From: Gemmatimonadota bacterium
GTDB lineage: Bacteria; Gemmatimonadota; Gemmatimonadetes; Gemmatimonadales; GWC2-71-9
Length of the DNA stretch: 64,000 bases
Assembly: GCA_027294455.1 (NCBI GenBank)
Contig: JAPULZ010000064.1
Span: forward strand, 124,001 to 188,000
Direction: 5' to 3'
In this document: positions 17,541 to 26,279 of the stretch, one piece after another
Layout: each line of letters starts with the position of its first letter
Numbering within the stretch: position 1 is the first letter of the stretch
Notes under the pieces: generated by a model
The model's input: the letters and a program-made list of their open reading frames with translations, nothing else
Database searches by the model: none
Told to the model about the DNA's origin: nothing
Position numbers and translations under genes: made by a program

Positions 17541-18377
17541 TCAACCACCGGCCGCCACCACCGTGTTCCGTAGAATACCAACCCCCGCGACTTCCACCTC
17601 GACGACGTCGCCGGGACGCATGGCCGCGGTGCTGCCCGGTGTGCCGGTGAATATGACGTCGCCCGGCATCAAGGTGACGTAGCGGCTGACATAGCTCACG
17701 ATCTCGTCAATGCTGAATATCAAGTCCTTGGTGCTTTCCGATTGGCGAACCTCGCCATTGAGACGCGTCTGCACCAACAGATCGTCGTAGTTCGCTCCCG
17801 TCAGGATGGTCGGCCCGATCGGTCCGAAGGTGTCGGAGGCCTTGGCGCGCAGCCACTGTAAATCATCCCGCTGCCAGTCCCGCTCGCTCACGTCGTTGCC
17901 CGCGGTGACCCCGAAGATGTACTCGTGGGCCTCCTCCACCGCCACGTTACTCGCCCGCTTGCCGATCACCACCACCAGCTCGCCTTCGTAGTGGAGGTTT
18001 TGCGATCCCTCGGGGATGACGATGTTGCTCTCGGGGCCCACGATCGACGTGGGGTACTTGGCGAACAGCCCGGGGTAGGCCGCGACCGGCCGGTCGCCGA
18101 GGTGGCTGCGATAATTGAGTCCAACGGCTATCACCTTCGATGGCTCGCACGGGGCCAGCAGGCGTACGTCGGATCGCCGGATCGTCCGTCCCGTACGTCG
18201 CGGAGCGGCGAAGGGATCGCCGGCCAGCTCGTGGATCGACTCATCTTCCAGGATGCCGTACGCTATATGATTCTGGTAGTCGAATCGAACGTAGGTAGTG
18301 AGCTCCTGCGCGGTGATCGCACGCGGCACCATCACCAGGACGATGGCGCAAGACGTTGTCCAGCAGGTGTTTTTCAT
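17541..18377 (-). CDS. Exported fumarylacetoacetate hydrolase-family protein
   Basis: This 278-residue protein has an FAH-type beta-roll. Visible features are KVIAVGLNYRSHL, the acidic metal-site stretch NLHYEGELVVVIGKRASNV, the mid-domain FGVTAGNDVSERDWQ, and the end DVIFTGTPGSTAAMRPGDVVEVEV. The family hydrolyses or decarboxylates beta-diketo or acylpyruvate acids using Mg2+. ATG 18377 has an excellent GGAGG site and begins a short signal-like sequence ending AITAQE, so export is predicted, which is unusual for the usually cytosolic FAH family. It faces away from the small membrane protein gene at 18485. Confidence 0.85.
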   Translation of the reverse strand: MKNTCWTTSCAIVLVMVPRAITAQELTTYVRFDYQNHIAYGILEDESIHELAGDPFAAPRRTGRTIRRSDVRLLAPCEPSKVIAVGLNYRSHLGDRPVAAYPGLFAKYPTSIVGPESNIVIPEGSQNLHYEGELVVVIGKRASNVAVEEAHEYIFGVTAGNDVSERDWQRDDLQWLRAKASDTFGPIGPTILTGANYDDLLVQTRLNGEVRQSESTKDLIFSIDEIVSYVSRYVTLMPGDVIFTGTPGSTAAMRPGDVVEVEVAGVGILRNTVVAAGG

Positions 18378-18484
18378 CGGAGGACCTCCGTGGCGGGTGG
18401 CTGTACTTGAAGCTACAATTTCTGTCGAGCAACCACCATCGGGTCGAGGGGGCTCATGACCCGCCACCAGATACGGAGGCTAAT

Positions 18485-18781
18485 ATGGAATGGTTGGTGC
18501 CGATCTGTTTGTTCTGGACACTCATCGCCATGTACTTGGGTGGATGGCCGGTAGAAGTGGTTGGGGGCGGCCCGGTTCGTCAGGTCATGGGCATGTTCAA
18601 TTCCTTCATCCTGTACCTGGCCCTCTGGGGAGGTCTGCGGGCGGCGCTCGGGGGGCTCGGGGGCTTGCTGTGGGGAGCCGTCATTCCCACGATCCTTGCA
18701 ACCTTCGCGTTCCCGGTGATCGTGTGGGCCGGATACATGATCATGGGAGTTCGTGTGCAAAAGGGGGAGGCACCGCATTAG
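18485..18781 (+). CDS. Small membrane protein of unknown function
   Basis: This 98-residue protein has three hydrophobic segments (about 4-20, 40-62 and 65-90) and a basic tail. No family is recognised. A TACAAT hexamer at 18414-18419, 66 bases upstream of the ATG, may be its -10. It precedes the APC permease gene in the same direction after 60 bases, so it may be a small partner of that transporter, but nothing shows this directly. Confidence 0.6.
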   Translation: MEWLVPICLFWTLIAMYLGGWPVEVVGGGPVRQVMGMFNSFILYLALWGGLRAALGGLGGLLWGAVIPTILATFAFPVIVWAGYMIMGVRVQKGEAPH

Positions 18782-18841
18782 CCCTGTCCCCGTACTCCCG
18801 CTCCCCAATGGCCGGTGGGGGTGGGAGCGTGAATCCAACAC

Positions 18842-20192
18842 GTGAGCGAGTCTGATCGGACAGGCGGCGCGGCCTCCACGACCTATCATCGCCGTCTGGG
18901 GTTGTTCGACGGGACGATGCTGGTGATGGGGGGGGATCATTGGAGCCGGGATTTTCATCAATCCCTCTATCGTCGCGCAACGCGTCGGCAGTGCGGGCCT
19001 CACCGTGGGGGTGTGGGTGATCGGTGGGGGCATCGCCCTGGCGGGGGCGTTTTGCTTCGCCGAACTGGGTGCCAACCGTCCGCAGGCTGGGGGCGGATAC
19101 GTCTACTTGCGTGACGGATTCGGACCGTTGCCGGCCTTTCTGTACGGATGGACGCTCTTGCTGGTGATCGCCACCGGGGCGATTGCGGCGGTGGGTGTCA
19201 CGTTCGCCCGGTACGCGACGGCGCTGCTGGGTGCCGGCGACGAGTGTGTCGTGCCCATCGCCATCGGTGCGATCGTCGCTCTCTCCGCCGTGAACTACCT
19301 GGGCGTGCGGCCCGGGGCCATGATCCAAAACGTCTTCACCGTACTCAAGCTGGTGGCGTTAGGAACCTTGATCGTGGCGGGATTGGTGATGGAGGGGCCC
19401 GAAGCCAGCGGGCTCGCGGTTGCCGACGCGGTGGGTGCCCCTTTGAGTTTCGCCGCGCTCCCCGCGGTCATTGGTGTTGCGCTCCTGCCGGTTTTGTTTT
19501 CGTACGGGGGATGGCAACAGACGAATTACGTGGCGGAGGAGATCATCGCGCCGGAGCGCACGTTGCCCCGCGCGCTGGTGCTGGGTGTGTTGGGGGTGGT
19601 GATGGTGTACGTCCTCGTCAACATGGTCTACGTCGGCGTTCTAGGGGTGGAGGGACTGGCCGCAAGCCAGGCCCCGGCCTCGGATGTGATGGAGCTGCTT
19701 CTCGGTCCTCGCGGAGCGGCATTCATTTCGGCGGGTATTGTCGTGTCGACGTTCGGATTTCTGAACCTCGTCATCCTGGTCACCCCGCGCGTGTATCAGG
19801 CCATGGCGCGCGACGGCGTGTTCTTCCAACGCGTCGCCAAGCTCCACCCCCGTTTCCGCACACCCACCGCCGCCATCGTATTTCAGGGAACCTGGGCCAT
19901 CGTGTTGACCTTGAGTGGTACCTATGGCCAGTTGCTCGATTATGTGGTGTTTGGGGATTGGATCTTTTTTGGCCTCGTCGCTGCTACGGTCTTTGTGTTT
20001 CGAAAGCGATCCGACGAGCTGCGGTTCAAGGCGCCGGGATATCCGTGGGTACCGGCGTTGTTCGTCGCCGCAGCCGGCTACGTGGTGGTGAGTTCGATCG
20101 TCTCGAATCCCGGCAACGCGCTACTCGGGTCGGGGCTGATCGCACTGGGAGTTCCCGCCTACGTTTTTTGGAAGCGGCGTACCGGAAGGTAA
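18842..20192 (+). pseudogene. APC-family amino acid permease with a poly-G frameshift
   Basis: The reading frame from GTG 18842 encodes the expected start (RLGLFDGTMLVMGG) but shifts at a run of eight G at 18928-18935. Removing one G joins it in frame to the long frame ending 20192, which continues with the family's AGIFINPSIVAQRVG and VWVIGGGIALAGAFCFAELGA and runs through about 11 further membrane segments. The joined product would be 449 residues, normal for an APC amino acid/polyamine permease. The C-terminal part alone could start at an internal codon near 19005 but would lack TM1, which holds the substrate site. A sequencing or assembly error, a real null allele and phase variation at the G-run are all possible. 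Confidence 0.8.
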
Positions 20193-20194
20193 GT

Positions 20195-20210
20195 GCTCAC
20201 GGCCGTGAGC
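20195..20210. repeat. Perfect 16-bp palindrome after the permease stop
   Basis: GCTCACGGCCGTGAGC is perfectly symmetric and begins two bases after the permease stop codon. With no T-run it is a weak terminator at best, but it could be an operator or half of a bidirectional stop between the converging permease and M14 genes. Confidence 0.4.
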
Positions 20211-20229
20211 TGCTCGGATACGGCTCGGA

Positions 20230-20261
20230 GGCCGGGACCCAAATGTGCGCGGGTCTCGGCC
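20230..20261. terminator. GC-rich hairpin between converging genes
   Basis: GGCCGGGACCC (20230-20240) can pair with GGGTCTCGGCC (20251-20261) with one mismatch and a ten-base loop. It lies in the 96-base gap between the converging permease (ends 20192) and M14 gene (ends 20289). There is no U-tract, so any termination would rely on the stem alone or on Rho. Confidence 0.35.
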
Positions 20262-20288
20262 ACCCGTTCCGCCGCCGTGTGCCGGCGG

Positions 20289-23120
20289 TTAGTTGGCGCC
20301 TCCCGTGGCCCGCTCTTCCATCCGTACAGGCGTGGTGCCGGCGAGATGGATTCCATTGAACAATAGTTTGAACGTTCCATGCGGCTGGCCCCGAAACAGC
20401 ACCAGCGGGCCGAAGAGATACAGCGTGCCGCGGCCCACCTTGGCCTCCGCGACGGCGAGACCTCCGTCCAGATGATGCTGTCCCCAGGCCCACCCGCTCC
20501 GCAGCGGCTCCTTGGTGTCGAACCAGGCCACCGGCTTGACGCCCGCCATCTGCGCTTCGGGCATGAGGCGGAGGACCGGATTGTTGTTGAAGAACACGTC
20601 GAGCCGCTCCTTGACGCCGTAGGCGAGCGGCCGCGTATTGTCGACTTTCACCTGCAGGACGGAGCTGGGCACGTAGTAGTCGTTGCGGGATAGCGGGTTG
20701 CCCATCCCATCCACGAGGTGGTTTGTGAGTGGCAAGCCGGCGTGTTGCGCGAGACTGGTAGAACTCCCGATCGCGAGGATCGTCCCGCCGGCCTGCAGGA
20801 ACTCGAGGAGCCGCGGTACGGTTTCCGCCGTCGTGACGCGGCCGAGCCAGCTGCGATATTCTTCCGGAATGGATTCGGGGCTCGGCCCCCCGCCACCGAA
20901 TCCACCGCGACGCCCAAACCCCGGGCCCCCGCCGGTGCCGGGAATCGCTCCGGTGTTGAACACGAGCACATCGAACTTGTCGTTCAGGTTACCCCGATCC
21001 AGCTCTTGCGGGAACACCAACTCGAACGGGAACTCGAATTGCTCGAACAGCCATCGCGTCCACCCAGAAGGCATGGAGCCACCGTACTGATCCCACAGCC
21101 CGATGCGGACTGGGCGCACGCGAAGGGCGTTCCCGGAGGGCGCCACGCGTATTCCGTGAAAGTCGAGTCCGAGTTCCGTCGCCATGCTCTCCAGCATGCT
21201 CCGTGTGGCCGTGGTGGCCGGGATGTAGATCGTTCCCGCGGGATAGGTCGTGCCGTTCGCGCTCAGCGGCTCGGTGAGCCAGTAGACCTCGTGGTCGCCG
21301 GCCATGAGGCGATTCGTGGCGATGAACGCATCACTCACGGCATGGCTCAACAGAAAGCCTGCCGCCGCGTCAGGATTGGAGATTTCTCCGGCGAGCGGCG
21401 CAGCGAGCCCTTCGAGTCGCTCGAAAGGTCCGTCGAACGCTTCCAGAACCCGGTCAAACTCGATGCCCATCGTGAAGGCCAACGTATAGCCGGCGTTGTC
21501 GTAGGGCGGAATCGGTGGGCCGCCTTCGTAAGCGAAATCGTTGGGATGGTCTTGTGGCTCGAACATGTCGAGCACGTGCGGACGGAACGCTTGCGCGGTC
21601 TTCACGACGAACGACCCGGCCGGATAGTCCTTGCCGGCAACCTGAAAGTCGCGGGTGGCCTGGTGGATCGTTACGCCGTTCTTGACCAGCGTGTTGATGA
21701 ATTTCGCCGCGGTGGGAAAGTCGGGCTGGTCCGACGGCAGGATATAACCTCGGGGGTCCCGGTCGGCGGGATCGCGGAGCATGGCGAAGTAACTGTCGGG
21801 CACGCCGCGAAAACGTCCGCCGAACCCTTGTGGTTGCGTGGCCTGGGAGGCATCAGCGGCCACCGCCGCGTTCACCGCGTCGATTATCTTGGGATGGATG
21901 GTCCAGTGATCGCGGCTACCGCGCTCGATGGAATTCCGTCCCATGACGTATCGATTGTAGAGCAAGTTTTCGCGGTTCCGGGAGGCGTGATCCATCACAG
22001 CCCAGTTCGCGGTGATGGAGTAATCGATCGACTGCCGGAAATGCCACTCCTGCGGCTCGATGGGAAACGGTTGATCGCCGTTCGGCAGTTGTCGATTCGG
22101 CAAGAATGGGACCCGCACGGGGGTCGGATTGCCGATGGTTTCCGTCAACATGCCGATCTGGTTGTGAAAGTATCCCGTCGTTCGCACGTTGCCGTTGAAC
22201 CAGGTGGAGTAGCTGGCCCCCGATCGCATCGTGGTACCGGGTTTTCCCTCGGCGGCCAGGCGCGTGTGGATGGCGGTGCCGAACGCTTGGATTCCCAGCG
22301 GAATCAACGGATCGTAGACGTAGTTGAACGGATCGCGGAATGGTGGCGCGAACATGACAGTGCCTGCCGGTCCGGTCTGGTGGTGGTTGTACATGATCTG
22401 TGGGTACCAGTCACGGTACATGATCCGTGACATGTTCTCCGTTTCCGGCTGGGTGACCATGTAAGAATCGCGGTTGTTGTCGTGCCCGATGTACTTCTGG
22501 TAGAGGCGCGGGATGCCGCCCGGGCGTCGATTGGTCGGCTCCGGCTCACGCATGTACCAATTGGACACGAGCTCCATGCCGTCGGGATTGGCATGTACCG
22601 CCAGCAAGATGTTGTCGGCGAGGAACCGCAAAGTTTCGCGGTCGGTGCGGCTGACCATCTGGTAGACTGTCTCCATCAGCTGATGCGCGCCCAGAACCTC
22701 CGTGGCATGCAGCCCGCCGTCGATCCAGACGATCGCCTTGCCCTCCGTCGCCAAGGCGCGCGCCTCGGGCTCGGTCAATCCCTCGGCCAGGGCCAGCCGC
22801 CGGGAGATCTCCTTGTACCGGGCGAGGTTCCGGTGGTTCTCGGGCGACGTGATGATGGCCATGAGATGCGGTCGGCCCTCGGCTGTTCGCCCGATCTCTT
22901 CGAGCACCATGCGTGGCGATTCACGCTCGAGGGTGCGCCAGTAGGCCTCCAACTGGGTGTAGTTGGCGAGGTGATAGTCGTCGCCGATGTTGAAGCCGAA
23001 CTCCTGGAGCGGGTTGGTGATGTTCGACTGCGCCCTTAGCGTCGCCGTCGGCAGCGAGGCCACGGCGATGAGGACCAGCAGCCGGGAGAGGAGCGGGGCG
23101 TGACGAAGGGTAGCGTGCAT
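20289..23120 (-). CDS. Secreted M14 zinc carboxypeptidase
   Basis: This 943-residue exported protein (signal peptide ending TATLRAQ) has an M14 carboxypeptidase domain: zinc ligands in DGGLHATEVLGAHQ (H-x-x-E), a substrate-side NPDG motif (HANPDGMELV), and the catalytic glutamate in MLTETIG. A long C-terminal region, roughly the second half, holds a glutamine amidotransferase-like (ThuA-like) fold with a glycine-rich linker (FGRRGGFGGGG). This two-part layout is typical of large secreted M14 proteins in Gemmatimonadota and Acidobacteria. It removes C-terminal residues from peptides. ATG 23120 was preferred over GTG 23129, because the GTG lies within its ribosome site GAGGTGG. Confidence 0.9.
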   Translation of the reverse strand: MHATLRHAPLLSRLLVLIAVASLPTATLRAQSNITNPLQEFGFNIGDDYHLANYTQLEAYWRTLERESPRMVLEEIGRTAEGRPHLMAIITSPENHRNLARYKEISRRLALAEGLTEPEARALATEGKAIVWIDGGLHATEVLGAHQLMETVYQMVSRTDRETLRFLADNILLAVHANPDGMELVSNWYMREPEPTNRRPGGIPRLYQKYIGHDNNRDSYMVTQPETENMSRIMYRDWYPQIMYNHHQTGPAGTVMFAPPFRDPFNYVYDPLIPLGIQAFGTAIHTRLAAEGKPGTTMRSGASYSTWFNGNVRTTGYFHNQIGMLTETIGNPTPVRVPFLPNRQLPNGDQPFPIEPQEWHFRQSIDYSITANWAVMDHASRNRENLLYNRYVMGRNSIERGSRDHWTIHPKIIDAVNAAVAADASQATQPQGFGGRFRGVPDSYFAMLRDPADRDPRGYILPSDQPDFPTAAKFINTLVKNGVTIHQATRDFQVAGKDYPAGSFVVKTAQAFRPHVLDMFEPQDHPNDFAYEGGPPIPPYDNAGYTLAFTMGIEFDRVLEAFDGPFERLEGLAAPLAGEISNPDAAAGFLLSHAVSDAFIATNRLMAGDHEVYWLTEPLSANGTTYPAGTIYIPATTATRSMLESMATELGLDFHGIRVAPSGNALRVRPVRIGLWDQYGGSMPSGWTRWLFEQFEFPFELVFPQELDRGNLNDKFDVLVFNTGAIPGTGGGPGFGRRGGFGGGGPSPESIPEEYRSWLGRVTTAETVPRLLEFLQAGGTILAIGSSTSLAQHAGLPLTNHLVDGMGNPLSRNDYYVPSSVLQVKVDNTRPLAYGVKERLDVFFNNNPVLRLMPEAQMAGVKPVAWFDTKEPLRSGWAWGQHHLDGGLAVAEAKVGRGTLYLFGPLVLFRGQPHGTFKLLFNGIHLAGTTPVRMEERATGGAN

Positions 23121-23207
23121 GGTATCCACCTCGAAGGGGATGATGCCGGCAGCCGGCCGACGAATCCGGATTTTCCAGGACTGTCGTCGCCGGTATTCCT
23201 TAGTAGA

Positions 23208-23230
23208 AGCTACGCAATAGGAGCTACGCA
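23208..23230. repeat. Direct repeat AGCTACGCA with 14-bp period
   Basis: AGCTACGCA occurs at 23208-23216 and 23222-23230 in the 257-base divergent gap between the M14 gene (starts 23120, minus) and the DUF3500 gene (starts 23378, plus). It could be a regulator site. A CATCTT box at 23302-23307 is the best -10 candidate for the plus gene. Nothing else in the gap is recognisable. Confidence 0.35.
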
Positions 23231-23377
23231 GAGGCCGGCGGCAGGGTTGATACCGAAGTTAAGGCGGCTGCCGGTGACTGGCCATGGGCCAGCGAGCGCG
23301 TCATCTTAGAGCGCTGGTTGGCGGGGCGGGTCGTCGGGTCGGTGCGGGTTCCCCTTCTCGAGTCCGGAGGTGTCACG

Positions 23378-24439
23378 ATGCACACGCGATCGTCGTTGTG
23401 GATGGCCGCAGGGGTTTTGGGAACGGTGGGGGTGGCGGTGGTCCTGAGAACCCCGAGTCAGATTCCCTCGGCGCCATTTGCCGGCGAGGCGATGGTTGCC
23501 GCAGCGGACACGTTCCTACATCTGCTGGATGCGGGAACCCGCGCCCGTGCCACGTTCCCCTTCGGGCACGAGGAGCGCTTCAACTGGCAGTTCGTGCCCG
23601 CGTCTCGGAAGGGGTTGCCGCTCAAGGACATGACCTCCGAGCAGCGCCGCGCGGTCCATGCGCTGCTGCAGACCATCTTGAGCTCTCAGGGCTATTTGAA
23701 AGCCATCGGGGTAATGCAGTTGGAGGGGATCCTCGGGGTGATCGAGAACCGCCCGGCGCGCCGCGACCCGGAAGACTATTACGTCTCGATATTCGGCACG
23801 CCGGCGGGCGACGCCGCATGGGGCTGGCGCTTCGAAGGCCACCATCTGTCGCTCAACTTTACGTCCGTCACGAACGAAGTCGTGGTCGCGACCCCTTCGT
23901 TCATGGGAACCAACCCCCACCGGGTGCCGTCGGGTGCGAACGATGGCTGGCGGGTCTTGGGCGCGGAGGAAGACATTGCGCGCGCCCTGCTGAGCATGCT
24001 CGACGACGCACAGCGCCCCCGGGCGGTCATCGCGAGGGAGGCGCCGAGAGACATCATCACGTCCAACGATCGCCGGGTGATGTTGGAGGGCTTCGAGGGA
24101 CTGGCGGCCTCCGACATGACGGATGCCCAACGCCACGTCCTCACGCGGCTCATCGAGGAATACGTCCACAACCTGGATCACGATGCGGCTCACGCGCAGA
24201 TGCAAAAGATCATGGGTGCGGGCCTGGGCAACGTGTACTTTGCGTGGGCGGGCGGCTTCACGCGCGGCGAGGGCCATTACTACCGAGTTCACGGTCCGAC
24301 GTTCTTGATCGAGTACGACAACACCCAAAACAATGCCAACCACGTCCACAGCGTGTGGCGAGACCTGACGGATGACTTCGGCGAGGATCTCCTGCGCCGG
24401 CACTACGACGAGGCGGATCACCACGGCTCCCAGCCCTGA
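23378..24439 (+). CDS. DUF3500 secreted protein
   Basis: This 353-residue protein has an N-terminal hydrophobic leader (MHTRSSLWMAAGVLGTVGVAVVL). It carries the DUF3500 domain: FNWQFVPASRKGLPLKDMT, LLQTILSSQGYLKAIGVMQLE, YYVSIFGTP, WGWRFEGHHLSLNFT and, near the end, FTRGEGHYYRVHGPTFLIEYDNTQNNANHVHSVWRD. The His- and Glu-rich end looks like a metal or ligand site, but the family has no assigned activity. The start is supported by GGAGG at 23366-23370. Confidence 0.87.
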   Translation: MHTRSSLWMAAGVLGTVGVAVVLRTPSQIPSAPFAGEAMVAAADTFLHLLDAGTRARATFPFGHEERFNWQFVPASRKGLPLKDMTSEQRRAVHALLQTILSSQGYLKAIGVMQLEGILGVIENRPARRDPEDYYVSIFGTPAGDAAWGWRFEGHHLSLNFTSVTNEVVVATPSFMGTNPHRVPSGANDGWRVLGAEEDIARALLSMLDDAQRPRAVIAREAPRDIITSNDRRVMLEGFEGLAASDMTDAQRHVLTRLIEEYVHNLDHDAAHAQMQKIMGAGLGNVYFAWAGGFTRGEGHYYRVHGPTFLIEYDNTQNNANHVHSVWRDLTDDFGEDLLRRHYDEADHHGSQP

Positions 24440-24493
24440 GGGCTCGGGTTCGTCACGTGTAGGCGTCCTTCGTCTCACGGCAGTTCCGGCCTC

Positions 24494-25327
24494 GTGAGCC
24501 GCTCCCTTCTCGCCGCATGGCGTGAGCTCGATGTCGGGCGCCACAAGGCGGAGTGGTATCGCATGTGGCACGCCGGCTACCGGGCGGGGTTGCCGCATCG
24601 ACAAGTCTTCGAGACTGCAGGGGAATTTCGACGGTCTCCCACTGTGGAGTGCGCGCGCCTGCATTTGCTCCAAAGTGCGGGACGGCGGGAAACGCTGGCC
24701 GAGGCCAACGGCCAGCGTCCGCAGCTCTTCGATCCGTTCGAGGCGGCGCTACTGAAGTTGGGGGAGGAATCGGGCTCTCTCGAGGAGATCCTGCGGCTTC
24801 TGGGCGGCTATTTCGCAGCCGAGCACCGGAAGATGCAGTGGGTCAAGCGGAAGATGTCCTACCCGATGATCAACTGCATCGCCGCCATCTTCGTTGTACC
24901 GTTGCCTCTCTTGGTCTTCGGCAACACCGTGCGGTACGCCGTCGTGGTTGCCGGCGGTCTGGCCACGGCGTTGGTTCTTGGCGGCACCGTGCTCGCCGCT
25001 GCCGCGCGGCGGTTCCAGAATCGTCCTGCTCTGGTGCGTGCCAGACTCCTCCGGGCCCTTGCCTTGGGTATCGAGGCGGGTCTGTCGTTGGACAGGGCGG
25101 TGGGGCTGGGCGTTGCGGCCGCGGCGCATCCGGCCCTGTCGAGGCATGTGGCGCGCATTCCGCCCCGCCAACTCCGCGGTCAGTCGCTGGGTACCACCTT
25201 CGCCGGCTCGGAGGTCGTCCCCCACGAGATGGTTGCCGCCCTGAACGTCGCGCACGAGACGGGCAACTATCGTGACACCCTGCAGAAGCTGGCGGAGCTG
25301 TATGACGGCGAGCTTCTCGTATCCTGA
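24494..25327 (+). CDS. Stand-alone type II secretion F-domain protein
   Basis: This 277-residue protein matches one GspF/PilC (T2SF) domain. It has a cytosolic helical N-terminal part with FDPFEAALLKLGEESGSLEEILRLLGGYF, two membrane segments around 125-175, and a second cytosolic helical part with LARALALGIEAGLSLDRAV-type sequence and MVAALNVAHETGNYRDTLQKLAELYD. Full GspF has two such domains and neighbours GspE; none of these are present here, and no pilin or secretin gene is nearby. The GTG start follows a 54-base gap after DUF3500. Function in a pilus or secretion machine is inferred only from the fold. Confidence 0.75.
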   Translation: MSRSLLAAWRELDVGRHKAEWYRMWHAGYRAGLPHRQVFETAGEFRRSPTVECARLHLLQSAGRRETLAEANGQRPQLFDPFEAALLKLGEESGSLEEILRLLGGYFAAEHRKMQWVKRKMSYPMINCIAAIFVVPLPLLVFGNTVRYAVVVAGGLATALVLGGTVLAAAARRFQNRPALVRARLLRALALGIEAGLSLDRAVGLGVAAAAHPALSRHVARIPPRQLRGQSLGTTFAGSEVVPHEMVAALNVAHETGNYRDTLQKLAELYDGELLVS

Positions 25328-25427
25328 AACGCAGTCGATAGATTCCCTCGCGCCGCGGCTCACCCCGGCTCATCTTAATGCTTAATGCGCCCCAACCGGC
25401 GGGCCTCGATCGGGCCCGGAAGATGCC

Positions 25428-26279
25428 ATGAGACAACACCGTTCGCCCTTCGTTTGCCGGATCGTCGTGGCGGCCGTGCTCGCTGGAGTCGTGGCGTGTG
25501 GTCCGCCCTTGCCGAAGACGGACGCCCGCGACCGCTTCGACCTCGCGACGGGGACCGTGCGGCTGGCCGCCGGCGAGGTGGCCATCGAGTACATCGGCCA
25601 TGCAGCCTTCCGCATTCACTCGCCGGGAGGCACCCGGGTGATCGTCGATCCGTTCGCGTCCCGCGTGTGGTTGGGCTACGACTTTCCCGACAGCCTCGAG
25701 GCCGATGCGATTCTCATCACCCACCCCCACTACGATCACGACGCCGGCCATCGGATGAGGAGACCTTTTCCGTGGAAACCGGACGTCCCCGTGTACCGCG
25801 ATCCCGGCTCCTATTTGGTCGGGGACGTGGCCATCCACGGTGTGCGCGGCAAGCACGCAGATCCGTATGGGATGGAGTTCGGGCAGATCAACACGTTGTG
25901 GGTGCTCGAGGTGGCGGATCTCCGGATCGCTCATCTCGGCGACAACGGACCGCTCACCGTGGCCAACGTGGCGGCGCTCGGTCGCGTGGATGTGCTGATG
26001 ATGCCCATCGACGGTGACTATCACATTCTTGCGGCGGAGGAGATCGAGGCGAATCTGATCGCCCTCGAGCCGCGGGTGCTCATTCCGATGCACTATCGCC
26101 TGCCGGCTCTGGAAGCGGACCCCGAGAGCCCAAGCGACCTCGGTCCCATCGATCCGTGGCTCGAGGGGCGTGCCAATGCCGAACGACTCCCGGGCCACGT
26201 CGCCGTGCTCTCCCGAGAGACGCTGCCGCAGAACGCCATCCTGGTGTTCGTCCATTCACCCGAGGTCAGACAGCATTAG
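25428..26279 (+). CDS. MBL-fold hydrolase lipoprotein (UPF0173-like)
   Basis: This 283-residue metallo-beta-lactamase fold protein has a lipobox (VLAGVVACG), so it is likely membrane anchored. Metal ligands are visible in THPHYDHDAGH, in the later RGKHADPYGMEF and HLGDNG, and in PMHY. This layout matches the UlaG/UPF0173 branch of MBL hydrolases, whose substrates are cyclic esters or lactones in known cases. The start ATG has GGAAG upstream, and a CATCTT box lies at 25371-25376. The stop overlaps the antiporter start by one base, so the two are probably co-translated. Confidence 0.87.
   Translation: MRQHRSPFVCRIVVAAVLAGVVACGPPLPKTDARDRFDLATGTVRLAAGEVAIEYIGHAAFRIHSPGGTRVIVDPFASRVWLGYDFPDSLEADAILITHPHYDHDAGHRMRRPFPWKPDVPVYRDPGSYLVGDVAIHGVRGKHADPYGMEFGQINTLWVLEVADLRIAHLGDNGPLTVANVAALGRVDVLMMPIDGDYHILAAEEIEANLIALEPRVLIPMHYRLPALEADPESPSDLGPIDPWLEGRANAERLPGHVAVLSRETLPQNAILVFVHSPEVRQH

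Noticed and set aside
20718-22430. 570-codon plus-strand frame opposite the M14 gene
   Set aside because: Antisense to the zinc-binding and catalytic part of the carboxypeptidase and rich in Arg/His; no independent support.
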